DNA of 64,000 nucleotides from Pseudomonadota bacterium (lineage in GTDB: Bacteria; Pseudomonadota; Alphaproteobacteria; Rhizobiales; Devosiaceae): assembly GCA_023388175.1 (NCBI GenBank), contig JAEWGT010000015.1:139887-203886 (forward strand), in the 5' to 3' direction. A program made the translations under genes and the position numbers. Of this stretch, positions 42,855 to 53,138 are shown in pieces (the stretch's first letter is position 1; each line of letters opens with the position of its first letter). Below the pieces are notes generated by a model. It did no database searches, was not told where the DNA came from, and saw only the letters and a program-made list of their open reading frames with translations.

Positions 42855-43952
42855 ATGGACTTCATTCTCGCTGCCCTCGATTACCTGCTTGGCATCCCGG
42901 TCCTCGGCTGGGGCGTTCATGTCGGGTTCATCTACAAGGCCCTGGCCCTCTTGGTCTTCCTGCTTTTGTTCACCGCCTTCATCCTGTTGGCTGACCGTAA
43001 GGTCTGGGCGGCCGTACAGATGCGCCGCGGCCCCAACGTGGTCGGCCCCTTCGGTCTGCTGCAATCCTTTGCCGACCTGCTGAAGTTCGCGGTAAAAGAG
43101 CCAATCATTCCAGCGGGTTCGGACAAAGTCCTGTTCCTCGCCGCGCCGCTGATCACCGCGACCCTGGCCCTTGCCGGCTGGGCCGTCGTGCCGGTCTTCG
43201 ACGGCTGGGCCATGGCCAATATCAATGTTGGTATCCTCTACCTTCTGGCCATTTCCTCCCTCGGCGTCTACGGCGTCATCATCGGCGGCTGGGCTTCCAA
43301 CTCGAAATACCCTTTCTTCGGCTCGATCCGTGCTGCCGCGCAGATGGTGTCCTACGAAGTCTCCATCGGCCTCGTCATCATCACCGTGCTGCTCTGCGTC
43401 GGCTCGCTGAACCTCAACGACATCGTGGTCGCACAGCAGGAAATGGGCCTGGCCCATGCTCTGGGCGTGCCGTGGCTGAGCTTCCTCAACTGGTTCTGGC
43501 TGCCGCTCTTCCCGATGTTCGTGGTGTTCTACATTTCGGCCCTGGCCGAAACCAACCGCCCGCCCTTCGACTTCGCCGAAGGCGAATCCGAACTCGTCGC
43601 CGGCTTCATGACCGAGTATTCGGCCACGCCTTACATGCTGTTCATGCTGGGTGAGTACATCTCAATCCTCCTGATGTGCGCCATGGCCACCATCCTGTTC
43701 ATGGGTGGCTGGGCTGCGCCCATCGATCTGCCGCCCTTCACCTGGATTCCGGGCGTGGTGTGGTTCTTCCTCAAGGTGAGCCTTGTCTTCTTCATGATCG
43801 CCATGGCCAAGGCCATCGTGCCCCGTTACCGCTATGACCAGCTCATGCGTATCGGCTGGAAGCTGTTCCTGCCGCTGTCGCTGATCATGGTCGTGATCGT
43901 CGCTTTCGTTCTCCAGCTGACCGGCTGGGGCTGGCACGGAGGGATTGCCTGA
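42855..43952 (+). CDS. nuoH: NADH-quinone oxidoreductase subunit H
   Basis: 365 aa, eight helices; ND1 subunit lining the quinone channel. Conserved RRGPNVVGPFGLLQSFADLLKF, AETNRPPFDFAEGESELVAGF and PRYRYDQLM. Stop overlaps the nuoI start by one base. Confidence 0.97.
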   Translation: MDFILAALDYLLGIPVLGWGVHVGFIYKALALLVFLLLFTAFILLADRKVWAAVQMRRGPNVVGPFGLLQSFADLLKFAVKEPIIPAGSDKVLFLAAPLITATLALAGWAVVPVFDGWAMANINVGILYLLAISSLGVYGVIIGGWASNSKYPFFGSIRAAAQMVSYEVSIGLVIITVLLCVGSLNLNDIVVAQQEMGLAHALGVPWLSFLNWFWLPLFPMFVVFYISALAETNRPPFDFAEGESELVAGFMTEYSATPYMLFMLGEYISILLMCAMATILFMGGWAAPIDLPPFTWIPGVVWFFLKVSLVFFMIAMAKAIVPRYRYDQLMRIGWKLFLPLSLIMVVIVAFVLQLTGWGWHGGIA

Positions 43953-44443
43953 TGCGCGCCGCCGGACAACTCCTCAACACGCTGCTGCTGCGCGAATTCG
44001 TATCGGCCTTTTTCCTGGCCATGCGCTATTTCTTCGCGCCGAAGCCGACCATCAACTACCCGTTCGAAAAGGGTGCGGTGTCGCCGCGCTTCCGTGGCGA
44101 ACACGCCCTGCGCCGGTATCCCAACGGGGAAGAGCGCTGCATTGCCTGCAAGCTGTGCGAAGCCATCTGCCCGGCCCAGGCCATCACCATCGAGGCCGGC
44201 CCACGCCAGAATGACGGCACCCGCCGCACCGTGCGCTACGACATCGACATGGTGAAGTGCATCTATTGCGGCTTCTGCCAGGAAGCCTGCCCGGTGGATG
44301 CCATCGTCGAAGGGCCAAACTTCGAATTCGCAACCGAAACGCGCGAGGAACTCTACTTCTCCAAGGAGAAGCTCCTCAGCAATGGTGATCGTTGGGAGCG
44401 TGAAATCGCCGCCAACCTCGCCGCCGACGCGCCTTATCGCTGA
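43952..44443 (+). CDS. nuoI: NADH-quinone oxidoreductase subunit I
   Basis: 163 aa ferredoxin-like subunit with clusters N6a and N6b: CIACKLCEAICP and CIYCGFCQEACPVDAI. N-terminal amphipathic helix anchors it to the membrane arm. Normal size and placement between nuoH and nuoJ. Confidence 0.97.
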   Translation: MRAAGQLLNTLLLREFVSAFFLAMRYFFAPKPTINYPFEKGAVSPRFRGEHALRRYPNGEERCIACKLCEAICPAQAITIEAGPRQNDGTRRTVRYDIDMVKCIYCGFCQEACPVDAIVEGPNFEFATETREELYFSKEKLLSNGDRWEREIAANLAADAPYR

Positions 44444-44454
44444 GAGGGAAGAGC

Positions 44455-45063
44455 ATGACCCTTCCACTGTTCTTCTTCTACGTCTTCTCGGCAATTGCCG
44501 TGGCATCGGCCTTTATGGTGATTGCCTCGCGCAATCCGGTTCATGCCGTGCTGTTCCTCATCCTGACCTTCGTGAACGCTGCGGGCCTGTTCATGCTGGC
44601 CGGCGCCGAGTTCCTGGCGCTGCTGCTGATCGTGGTCTATGTCGGCGCGGTCGCCGTGCTCTTCCTCTTCGTCGTCATGATGCTCGACGTTGATTTTGCG
44701 GAGCTGAAGTCGGGCCTGCTGCAATACGCGCCCATAGGCATTCTGGTGGGGCTGGTCCTGCTGCTGGAACTGCTGCTGGTCGCAGGCAGCGCTTTCATCT
44801 CGCCGGAAATTAACGGTGGCGCCGCCTTGCCGATCGACAATACGATCGAGAATACGCGGGCGCTCGGCCAGGTGCTTTACACGCGCTACGTCTTCCTGTT
44901 CCAGGGCGCGGCAGCAGTTCTGCTGGTCGCCATGATCGGCGCTATCGTGCTGACGCTGCGTCATCGTCCAGGCATCAAGCGGCAGAGCACTGCAGCGCAG
45001 GTTGGTCGCAAGGCCAGCGACACGCTCAAGGTCGTCAAGGTCAAATCGGGTCAGGGGCTCTAG
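44455..45063 (+). CDS. nuoJ: NADH-quinone oxidoreductase subunit J
   Basis: 202 aa, five helices; ND6 subunit. Conserved VIASRNPVHAVLFLILTFVN and LLIVVYVGAVAVLFLFVVMM. The extra C-terminal tail (about 165-202, RHRPGIKRQSTAAQVGRK) is typical of alphaproteobacteria. nuoK starts 11 bases later. Confidence 0.96.
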   Translation: MTLPLFFFYVFSAIAVASAFMVIASRNPVHAVLFLILTFVNAAGLFMLAGAEFLALLLIVVYVGAVAVLFLFVVMMLDVDFAELKSGLLQYAPIGILVGLVLLLELLLVAGSAFISPEINGGAALPIDNTIENTRALGQVLYTRYVFLFQGAAAVLLVAMIGAIVLTLRHRPGIKRQSTAAQVGRKASDTLKVVKVKSGQGL

Positions 45064-45074
45064 GGGGTTTTATC

Positions 45075-45389
45075 ATGGGTCTGGAAATCGGGCTCGGTCA
45101 TTACCTGACCGTCGCAGCCATTCTGTTCACGCTCGGCGTGTTCGGCATCTTCATCAACCGCAAGAACATCATCGTCATCCTGATGTCGGTCGAACTGATC
45201 CTGCTTGCCGTCAACCTCAACCTCGTCGCGTTCAGCGCCCAGCTGAACGATCTGCAGGGCCAGGTTTTCGCGCTGATGATCCTGACCGTCGCTGCCGCCG
45301 AGGCGGCCATTGGTCTGGCCATCCTTGTTATTTTCTACCGCAACCGTGGCACTATCGCGGTTGAGGACGTCAACATGATGAAGGGCTAG
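45075..45389 (+). CDS. nuoK: NADH-quinone oxidoreductase subunit K
   Basis: 104 aa, three helices; ND4L. The key acidic residues are in helix 2 (MSVELILLAVNLNLV) and helix 3 (TVAAAEAAIGLAILV), matching the proton-path glutamates. Ribosome site is a plain G-rich stretch (AGGGGG). Confidence 0.96.
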   Translation: MGLEIGLGHYLTVAAILFTLGVFGIFINRKNIIVILMSVELILLAVNLNLVAFSAQLNDLQGQVFALMILTVAAAEAAIGLAILVIFYRNRGTIAVEDVNMMKG

Positions 45390-45400
45390 GGGCACCCGCT

Positions 45401-47526
45401 ATGATCATTCAGGCGATTGTTTTCCTGCCCCTTATCGGGGCGCTTATTGCCGGCCTGCTTGGCCGCACCATCGGCCACCGGCCCAGCGAATTCATCACCA
45501 CCGGCCTGCTGATCGTGGCAGCCGTGCTGAGCTGGGTTGTCTTCATTCCGGTCGCCTTTGGTGATGGGCTTGTGGGCGCCGTTGGCGATGGCCATGCCGC
45601 TGTCCTCAAGGTCGAGGTCATGCGCTGGATCCAGGTCGGCGACATGGATCTACGCTGGGTGCTGCGCGTCGACACGCTGACGGCCATCATGCTGGTGGTG
45701 GTCAATACCGTCTCGGCCCTCGTACACGTCTATTCCATCGGCTATATGAACGAAGATCCGCACCGTTCGCGTTTCTTCGCCTATCTCTCGCTCTTCACCT
45801 TCGCCATGCTGATGCTGGTGACCGCCGACAACTTCCTGCAGATGTTCTTCGGCTGGGAAGGCGTGGGTCTGGCCTCCTATCTGCTGATCGGCTTCTGGTA
45901 CACCAAGCCATCCGCGTCTGCTGCGGCGATGAAGGCCTTTATCGTCAACCGCGTCGGCGACTTCGGCTTCCTGCTTGGCATTTTCGGCTCGTTCCTGGTG
46001 CTGGGCCAGATCGGTTTCGACGGCGCCTTTGCCGCTGTGGACGAATTCGCCACCACCGGCATGCCGACCTTCCAGTTCCTTGCCTGGAATCTGGACGCGA
46101 TGACGGTTATCTGCCTGCTGCTCTTCATGGGCGCCATGGGCAAGTCGGCGCAGTTCCTGCTGCACACCTGGCTGCCGGACGCCATGGAAGGCCCGACCCC
46201 GGTGTCGGCGCTGATCCATGCCGCAACCATGGTGACGGCCGGTGTGTTCATGGTGGCGCGCCTGTCGCCGCTCTTTGAAACCTCTCCCTTCGCGCTCAAT
46301 GTCATCATCGTCATCGGTGCCATCACCGCCTTCTTTGCGGCGACGGTTGGTCGGTGCAGAATGACATCAAGCGCGTCATCGCCTATTCGACCTGTTCGCA
46401 GCTCGGCTACATGTTCGTGGCCCTGGGGGTAGGGGCCTATTCGGCGGGCGTCTATCACCTGTTCACCCACGCCTTTTTCAAGGCACTCCTGTTCCTGGGC
46501 GCCGGCGCGGTCATCCATGCGATGCACCATGAGCAGGACATGCGGAACATGGGCGGACTGCGCAAGAAGATCCCCATCACCTATGCGATGATGATGATCG
46601 GCACGCTGGCCCTGACAGGCGTCGGTATTCCGGGCACCAATTTCGGTTTTGCCGGCTTCTTCTCCAAGGACGCCATCATCGAAAGCGCTTATGCCTTTGG
46701 CGGCAATGTCGGCAGCCTCGCCTTCTGGCTCCTTGTCATCGCCGCGCTGTTCACCAGCTTCTATTCATGGCGCCTGGTTCACCTGACTTTCCACGGTTCG
46801 CCACGCGATGCTCAGCATAGCCACACGGCGCATCCTGATCCGGCTCACGCCGCACTGGAAAGCCATCACGAACCCATCGACGACAGCAATCTCGACGACC
46901 ATGCTCATGCAGCCGTTTCGCATGATGATGCCCATCACCATGGCTCGGCCTATGACCATGCCCATGAGAGCCCCAATGTCATGCTGGTGCCGCTCTATGT
47001 ACTGGCCGTCGGCGCAGTCCTGGCAGGCGTGGTGTTCTACGGCATGTTCTTCCACGACGTCGAACATATCGAACACTTCTTCGCCGGCTCGATTTATGTA
47101 GATCATCAGATCATCGAGGACGCACACCATGTGCCGACCTGGGTGAAGTGGAGCGCCACAATCTCCATGATCATCGGCTTCGTCGCCGCATGGTACATGT
47201 ATATCCGCCGTCCCGACGTTCCGGGCCGTCTGGCTGCCACCAATCCGGGGCTCTACAAGTTCCTGCTGAACAAGTGGTACTTCGACGAGCTCTACAACAC
47301 GATCTTCGTGCGCCCCGCGCTGTGGATCGGCAATGCGATCTGGAAGGGCTTCGACGACTGGCTGGTTGACGGCAAGCTTGCCGGTGGCCTGGGTCGCCGC
47401 GTTCAGAATGTCACGAGCTGGGTCGTCAAATTGCAGTCCGGCTATCTCTATCACTATGCTTTCGCCATGCTCATCGGCATCGCGGCGCTGCTGACCTGGG
47501 CCATTACGGCCGGGGGGCTCCTCTGA
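45401..47526 (+). pseudogene. nuoL: NADH-quinone oxidoreductase subunit L, split by a one-base frameshift
   Basis: Proton-pumping antiporter-like subunit (ND5), about 708 aa if read through. The frame from 45401 is normal up to FFAATVG (GGT at 46349-46351), then turns into non-family sequence and stops at 46432. The correct continuation, VQNDIKRVIAYSTCSQLGYM, is in the next frame from 46354. Family proteins read VGLVQND here, so a single T is missing from a CTG codon at 46352-46353. All other nuo genes are intact and both halves are well conserved, so a sequencing error or a very recent mutation is more likely than old decay. A His-rich loop (14 His in about 53 residues, 46815-46974) precedes the last helices. 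Confidence 0.9.
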
Positions 47527-49094
47527 TGACCTTCGATAATTCGATCCTTTCTCTCGTCACCTGGCTGCCGCTTCTGGGTGCGGCCATTCTTCTGGCCACG
47601 CCAAAGACATCCATCGGGGCGATCCGCTGGATCTCGCTGGCGACAACGCTTGTTGTCTTCGCGCTGACGCTGGCGCTCTGGAATGCGTTTGACGCCTCCA
47701 ATGCCGGCTTCCAGTTCGTGGTGAACATGCCCTGGATCGGCGACAGCATTGGTTACCGCGTCGGCGTCGACGGCATTTCAGTGCTCTTCGTTGTCCTGAC
47801 TGGCCTGCTCATGCCTGCCGTCGTGCTGGCCAGCTGGGAAGTGGAAACGCGCCTCAAGGAATACATGATCGTCTTCCTGGTGCTCGAAACCCTGATGATC
47901 GGCGTGTTCACCACGCTCGATCTGGCCATGTTCTACGTCTTCTTCGAAGGCACCCTGCTGCCGATGTTCCTGATCATCGGCATCTGGGGTGGTTCGCAGC
48001 GCATTCAGGCGGCGTACAAGTTCTTCTTCTACACCTTTGTCGGCTCCGTCCTGATGCTGCTGGCCATGATGGCCATGTATTGGGACGCCGGCACGACCGA
48101 TATCGCGCGCCTGCTCGACCACGACTTCCCGGTGGGCATGCAGACCTGGCTGTGGCTGGCCTTCTTCGCCTCGCTGGCTGTGAAAATGCCCATGTGGCCC
48201 TTCCACCGCTGGCTGCCCGAAGCCCACGTTCAGGCACCCACTGCCGGTTCGGTGGTGCTGGCCGCCATCCTGCTCAAGCTGGGCGGCTACGGCTTCCTGC
48301 GCTTCAGCCTACCCATGTTCCCGGAAGCCTCGCTTCAGTTCACCAATTTCATCTTCCTGCTCTCGGTTGCTGCCATCATTCTCACCTCGCTGGTGGCTCT
48401 GGTGCAGACCGACATCAAGAAGCTGATTGCCTATTCGTCCGTCGCTCACATGGGCTTCGTGACCATGGGTATCTTTGCCGGCAATGCTCTGGGCATTCAG
48501 GGCGCCATGTTCCAGATGATCTCGCACGGCTTCGTCTCCGGCGCGCTCTTCCTGTGCGTTGGCGTCATCTACGACCGCATGCACACCCGCGAGATCGATG
48601 CCTATGGCGGTCTCGTCGAGCGCATGCCGCAATATGCCTTCGCCTTCATGGTCTTCACCATGGCCAATGTCGGCCTGCCGGGCACGTCGGGGTTCGTGGG
48701 TGAATTCCTCACCATGATCGGCGTGTTCCAGGTCAACACCTGGGCTGCCTTCGGCGCTGCCTTCGGCGTGATTTTCTCGGCCGGCTATGCGCTCTGGCTC
48801 TATCGCCGCGTCATTTTCGGTGCGCTGACCAAGGATAGCCTCAAGGGTATCCTCGACCTCAACCTGCGCGAAAAGATCGTCATTTATCCGCTGATCGTTC
48901 TGACCGTGGTCTTCGGCTTCTATCCCGCGCCGATCCTCGACACGACCGCCGCTGCCGTGAACAATCTGGTTTCGAACTACTCGACGGCAATCGGCCGAGA
49001 TCCGGCGGTCGACCTGGCCGACCAGCGCATCCAACTCGAATATGCCGCGCCCACGGGCGAGGCGCAGCCGGCCGCAGCGCCTGCTTCGCACTAG
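47526..49094 (+). CDS. nuoM: NADH-quinone oxidoreductase subunit M
   Basis: 522 aa, about 14 helices; ND4 antiporter-like subunit. Conserved Glu in LEVLMIGVF-type helix (LVLETLMIGVFTT), Lys in LAVKMPMWPFHRWLPEAHVQ and VQTDIKKLIAYSSVAHMG. ATG overlaps the nuoL stop by one base. Confidence 0.97.
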   Translation: MTFDNSILSLVTWLPLLGAAILLATPKTSIGAIRWISLATTLVVFALTLALWNAFDASNAGFQFVVNMPWIGDSIGYRVGVDGISVLFVVLTGLLMPAVVLASWEVETRLKEYMIVFLVLETLMIGVFTTLDLAMFYVFFEGTLLPMFLIIGIWGGSQRIQAAYKFFFYTFVGSVLMLLAMMAMYWDAGTTDIARLLDHDFPVGMQTWLWLAFFASLAVKMPMWPFHRWLPEAHVQAPTAGSVVLAAILLKLGGYGFLRFSLPMFPEASLQFTNFIFLLSVAAIILTSLVALVQTDIKKLIAYSSVAHMGFVTMGIFAGNALGIQGAMFQMISHGFVSGALFLCVGVIYDRMHTREIDAYGGLVERMPQYAFAFMVFTMANVGLPGTSGFVGEFLTMIGVFQVNTWAAFGAAFGVIFSAGYALWLYRRVIFGALTKDSLKGILDLNLREKIVIYPLIVLTVVFGFYPAPILDTTAAAVNNLVSNYSTAIGRDPAVDLADQRIQLEYAAPTGEAQPAAAPASH

Positions 49095-49103
49095 GAGACA
49101 GTC

Positions 49104-50552
49104 GTGAACTCTGACATTACCGATTTTGCGAGCCTGGCTCCGGCCTATCCCGAATTGCTCATGGCAATCGGCGCTTTGGCGCTGCTTGTCGTCGGCATCG
49201 TGGTCAACAAGGAAAAGTCCAACCTCGTCAGCTGGCTTTCGATTGGCCTTCTGGTGGCGACAGGCCTGCTCGTTGTGCTGCAGCCCGCTGATGGCGTGAT
49301 CTTCAACGGTCTCTTCATCGCCGACGCCTTCGCACGCTACATGAAGGTTCTTGTACTCGGCGGTGCAGCCCTGGCGCTGATCCTCGGCCTGTCGAATGCC
49401 GAGGAAAACGGCATCCACAAATACGAATATTCGATCCTGGCCGTGCTGGCGACGCTGGGCATGATGGTCATGGTTTCGGCCAATGACCTGATGAGCCTCT
49501 ATGTCGGCCTCGAATTGCAGTCGCTCTCGCTTTATGTGATGGCTGCCATCAAGCGGGACGACAGCCGCGCCACCGAAGCGGGTCTCAAGTATTTCGTGCT
49601 GGGCGCGCTGTCCTCGGGCATGCTGCTCTATGGTGCCTCGCTGGTCTATGGCTTCACCGGCCACACCAATCTGTCCGAGATCGTTATCGCCATTTCCAAT
49701 GAAGGCCGCTCGGTTGGGCTGATCTTCGGCATGGTGTTCCTGCTGGCCGGTGTCGCCTTCAAGATCTCCGCGGTGCCGTTCCACATGTGGACGCCCGACG
49801 TTTACGAAGGCGCGCCGACCCCGGTTACGGCCTTCTTCGCCATGGCGCCCAAGGTGGCGGCAATGACGCTGATGATCCGGCTGGTCATGGACACCTTTGC
49901 GCCCATCACCAGTGACTGGCAGCAGATCGTCGTCTTTCTCTCGATCGCTTCCATGGTGCTCGCGGCCTTTGCTGCAATCGGCCAGAGTTCGATCAAGCGC
50001 CTCGTCGCCTATTCGTCCATCGGCCATGTCGGCTTCGCTCTGGTCGGCCTGTCCTCGGGCACCCAGGTTGGCGTGGAGGGTGTGGCCACCTATATGGCTA
50101 TCTATGTGGGCATGACGGTCGCGCTCTTTGCCTGCATCCTGTCGCTGCGCACGACCCGCGGCGGCTATGTCGAGACCATTGATGATCTGGCTGGGGCGTC
50201 CAAGGCGCGGCCCTTCGTTGCGGCCATCATGGCCATCGTCATGTTCTCGCTGATCGGGCTCCCGCCACTTGCCGGCTTCTTTGCCAAGTGGATGGTCTTC
50301 CTGGCTGCCATCGAAGCCAATCTCTATGTGCTCGCGGTTATCGGCATGCTGGCCTCGGCCATCAGCGCCTTCTACTACCTGCGCGTGGTCAAGGTGATGT
50401 ATTTCGATGAGCCCAAGGACGAATTCGTGGCCGTGCCGGGTGAACTCAACATCATCATGGCGGTGTTCGGCTTCCTGATCGTGACCTATTTCTTCACGGT
50501 CGGCAGCCCGCTTTCGTCCCTGGCGCACAACGCCGCCGGAAGCCTGTTCTAG
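49104..50552 (+). CDS. nuoN: NADH-quinone oxidoreductase subunit N
   Basis: 482 aa, about 14 helices; ND2 antiporter-like subunit. YVGLELQSLSLYVM (helix with the key Glu), FKISAVPFHMWTPDVYEGAP and GQSSIKRLVAYSSIGHVGF. GTG start with AGGAGA six bases upstream. Last gene of complex I; birA starts on the next base. Confidence 0.97.
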   Translation: MNSDITDFASLAPAYPELLMAIGALALLVVGIVVNKEKSNLVSWLSIGLLVATGLLVVLQPADGVIFNGLFIADAFARYMKVLVLGGAALALILGLSNAEENGIHKYEYSILAVLATLGMMVMVSANDLMSLYVGLELQSLSLYVMAAIKRDDSRATEAGLKYFVLGALSSGMLLYGASLVYGFTGHTNLSEIVIAISNEGRSVGLIFGMVFLLAGVAFKISAVPFHMWTPDVYEGAPTPVTAFFAMAPKVAAMTLMIRLVMDTFAPITSDWQQIVVFLSIASMVLAAFAAIGQSSIKRLVAYSSIGHVGFALVGLSSGTQVGVEGVATYMAIYVGMTVALFACILSLRTTRGGYVETIDDLAGASKARPFVAAIMAIVMFSLIGLPPLAGFFAKWMVFLAAIEANLYVLAVIGMLASAISAFYYLRVVKVMYFDEPKDEFVAVPGELNIIMAVFGFLIVTYFFTVGSPLSSLAHNAAGSLF

Positions 50553-51383
50553 GTGGCTGATTTCGCGCTTGGCGCCAAGGCTAAGGCCGCCGGATACCGG
50601 CTGGCCGGCTTTGACGAAATCGGCTCCACCAATAACGAAGCGCTCGCGGCTGCAGCTGCGGGCGATCAGGGCGGCATCTGGTTTGCGGCCCGGCACCAGA
50701 CCGCCGGGCGTGGCCGCCGTGGCCGGCAATGGCATAGCGTGCCGGGCAATCTGGCAGCCAGCCTGCTGATCGTGCCGGATACGACACCAGATCTTATCGC
50801 CACGCTTGGTTTTGTGGCGGGGGTTGCGCTCAACCGAGGCCTGTCTGCGGTGCTGCCGGAAGGCATATTCCGCATCGGTATCGACGGTGCGGATGGCGCA
50901 GACGGCCGCTCCCGGATTGCGCTCAAATGGCCGAATGACGTTCTGGCCGATGGTGCCAAGCTGTCCGGCATTCTGCTCGAAGCAACAAAGACGCCTGATG
51001 GGCGTAGCGCCATCGTCCTTGGCTGTGGCGTCAATATCGTCTCTGCGCCCGGAGACACGCCTTATCCGGCAACCTCGCTTCAGGCTCTGGGTGTCGAACG
51101 GAATGCCGAAGACGTATTTGAAGCGCTGTCCGACGCCTGGGTTGAGGTGTTCAGCCTCTGGGATGATGGCCGTGGCGTTGCTGCCGTGCTCGATCTTTGG
51201 CGCACCTCTGCCGCTGGCATTGGCGCACCAGTCGCCGTCTCGCAGGACGGCGTTGTCCGGCGCGGCATCTTTGAAACTATTGACGCCTCCGGTCGGTTGA
51301 TCATCCGCGACGATGACGGTTCGCGCTATCCGATCACGGCTGGCGATGTGCATTTTGGGGCAACGGCCAGCGCCCGAAGCTGA
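50553..51383 (+). CDS. birA: Biotin--acetyl-CoA-carboxylase ligase (class I BirA)
   Basis: 276 aa enzyme that attaches biotin to BCCP through biotinyl-AMP. GSTNNEALAAAAAGD, the adenylate loop GRGRRGRQWHS and LKWPNDVLADG are present. There is no N-terminal winged helix, so it is a pure ligase and not a repressor. GTG start immediately after the nuoN stop, so it is in the nuo transcript, as often seen in Hyphomicrobiales. Confidence 0.94.
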   Translation: MADFALGAKAKAAGYRLAGFDEIGSTNNEALAAAAAGDQGGIWFAARHQTAGRGRRGRQWHSVPGNLAASLLIVPDTTPDLIATLGFVAGVALNRGLSAVLPEGIFRIGIDGADGADGRSRIALKWPNDVLADGAKLSGILLEATKTPDGRSAIVLGCGVNIVSAPGDTPYPATSLQALGVERNAEDVFEALSDAWVEVFSLWDDGRGVAAVLDLWRTSAAGIGAPVAVSQDGVVRRGIFETIDASGRLIIRDDDGSRYPITAGDVHFGATASARS

Positions 51384-51455
51384 CCACAACAAGGTGCGTT
51401 GCGACCGCCGGCCAGAGTCCGTGCGGCGTCACGCCGACATAAAGAAAGAAAACCC

Positions 51456-53129
51456 ATGGCTAAGAACCAAAGGGATGAACTCGTCTTCGTGCCACTTGGC
51501 GGCGTCGGCGAAATCGGCATGAACATGGCCGCCTATGGCTTCGGTCCCGAGCGCAAGCGCAAGTGGATCGTGGTCGATTGCGGCGTCAGCTTCGGCGGGC
51601 CGGACCTGCCGGGCATCGAGCTCATCATGGCCAATCCCGAATTTCTCGAGGAAAATGCCGACGATGTGCTGGCTCTGGTGCTGACCCACAGCCACGAAGA
51701 CCACTATGGCGCCGTGCTCGATCTTTGGCCGGTCTTCGACAAGCCGGTCTATGCTACCCCCTTTACCGCCGCCATGCTGGCGGCCAAGCGGGCAGGGGAC
51801 GGCATTGTCGAAAATGTCGATGTCAAAATCATGCAGCCCGGCAAGCCCTTCACGGTCGGGCCCTTTACGATCGAGCCGATCAACGTCGCCCACTCAATCC
51901 CCGAATCCAACGCATTGCTCATCACCACGCCCGTGGGCCGCGCTCTGCATACCGGTGACTGGAAGCTCGACCCGACGCCGACCCTCGGCTCGCCCACCGA
52001 TTTTGCGCGGCTGGAAGCCATTGGCAACGAAAGCGACCTGCCATTGGCTCTGGTTTGCGACTCCACCAATGCCATGAAGGACGGCGAAAGCCCCAGCGAG
52101 CAGGAAGTCGGCGAAAATCTGGCCAAGCTGATCGCAGATGCGCCCAACCGGGTTGCGATCACCACCTTCGCCTCCAATGTCGGGCGCGTTGTGTCCATCG
52201 TTCGCGCCGCACACAAGGCAGGCCGCGAAGTGGTCATGTCCGGGCGCTCGCTGCACCGCATCATGGGCATTGCCAAGGAACTCGGCATGCTCGAAGGCCT
52301 GCCGCCCCTGCATGATCAGGACATGTACAAGTCCATCGCGCGCAATAAATGCGTGCTGATCTGCACTGGCAGCCAGGGCGAGGCCCGCGCTGCCATCGCC
52401 CGCATTGCCAGGGGCGATCATCCGGTCATCGACCTCAATGCCGGCGACCGCATGATCTTCTCGTCCTGGGCTATTCCCGGCAATGAGCGCGAGGTCATCG
52501 ACATTCAGAATTTGCTGATCGACAAGGGCGTCGAAGTCATTACTGCCAATGACGAGATGGTTCACGTCACCGGCCATCCTCGCCGTGGAGAATTGCAGAA
52601 GCTCTACTCATGGGTGAAGCCGCAGGTCCTCGTGCCTGTGCATGGCGAAGCCGCCCATCTTGCCGCGCATGCCAGACTGGGCCGCGACGCCGGCATTCCC
52701 GATGTCTGCGAAGCCCGCAATGGCGATCTTGTGCGTCTGTTCCCCGAGGCCATGACTTTTCCGGCCGAAGTCAGGACCGGCGAACTCTACCTTGATGGTC
52801 TGGTGCTCTGTACGCCTGAGGAAAGCGGCGTCAAGGGCAGGCGCCGGCTGTCATTCGGCGGCATGATCATCGTCAGCCTGGCTGTCAATTCCAGCGGTCA
52901 CGTCGTTTCCGGTCCTGAAATGGTCGTGGAAGGTCTGCCTGAGACCGATGAGGAATCCGTCGCGGACCTCGTGGAAGACACCATTGCGGGCGTTATCAAA
53001 TCCATGCCGCCCAAGCGCCGCTCGGATACGGAAGTGCTGAACTCGGCGCTGTTCAAGGCCATCCGCAACGAGGTCAACGCCTTCTGGGGCCGCAAGCCCA
53101 ATGTCAGCGTCTTCGTGCACCGCGTGTAG
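51456..53129 (+). CDS. rnj: Ribonuclease J
   Basis: 557 aa metallo-beta-lactamase/beta-CASP RNase with endo- and 5'-3' exonuclease activity in rRNA maturation and mRNA decay. Zinc motif LTHSHEDHYGAV (HxHxDH), N-terminal VPLGGVGEIGMN and beta-CASP motifs SGRSLHR and GHPRRGEL. Start taken at 51456 (MAKNQRDEL); a longer frame to 51399 is not family-like. 72 bases after birA. Confidence 0.95.
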   Translation: MAKNQRDELVFVPLGGVGEIGMNMAAYGFGPERKRKWIVVDCGVSFGGPDLPGIELIMANPEFLEENADDVLALVLTHSHEDHYGAVLDLWPVFDKPVYATPFTAAMLAAKRAGDGIVENVDVKIMQPGKPFTVGPFTIEPINVAHSIPESNALLITTPVGRALHTGDWKLDPTPTLGSPTDFARLEAIGNESDLPLALVCDSTNAMKDGESPSEQEVGENLAKLIADAPNRVAITTFASNVGRVVSIVRAAHKAGREVVMSGRSLHRIMGIAKELGMLEGLPPLHDQDMYKSIARNKCVLICTGSQGEARAAIARIARGDHPVIDLNAGDRMIFSSWAIPGNEREVIDIQNLLIDKGVEVITANDEMVHVTGHPRRGELQKLYSWVKPQVLVPVHGEAAHLAAHARLGRDAGIPDVCEARNGDLVRLFPEAMTFPAEVRTGELYLDGLVLCTPEESGVKGRRRLSFGGMIIVSLAVNSSGHVVSGPEMVVEGLPETDEESVADLVEDTIAGVIKSMPPKRRSDTEVLNSALFKAIRNEVNAFWGRKPNVSVFVHRV

Positions 53130-53138
53130 CCTACAGGA

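Noticed and set aside
46349..46362. Programmed ribosomal frameshift in nuoL
   Set aside because: No X-XXY-YYZ slippery site or stimulatory structure is visible, and nuoL is not known to use frameshifting; a missing base explains it better.
48309..51392. Minus-strand open frame of about 1027 codons opposite nuoM-nuoN-birA
   Set aside because: Composition is His/Asp/Gly/Arg-rich and low in structure, as expected for antisense frames of GC-rich coding DNA; no start signal or family match. Similar frames opposite nuoF-nuoH and gatC-gatA were also dropped.
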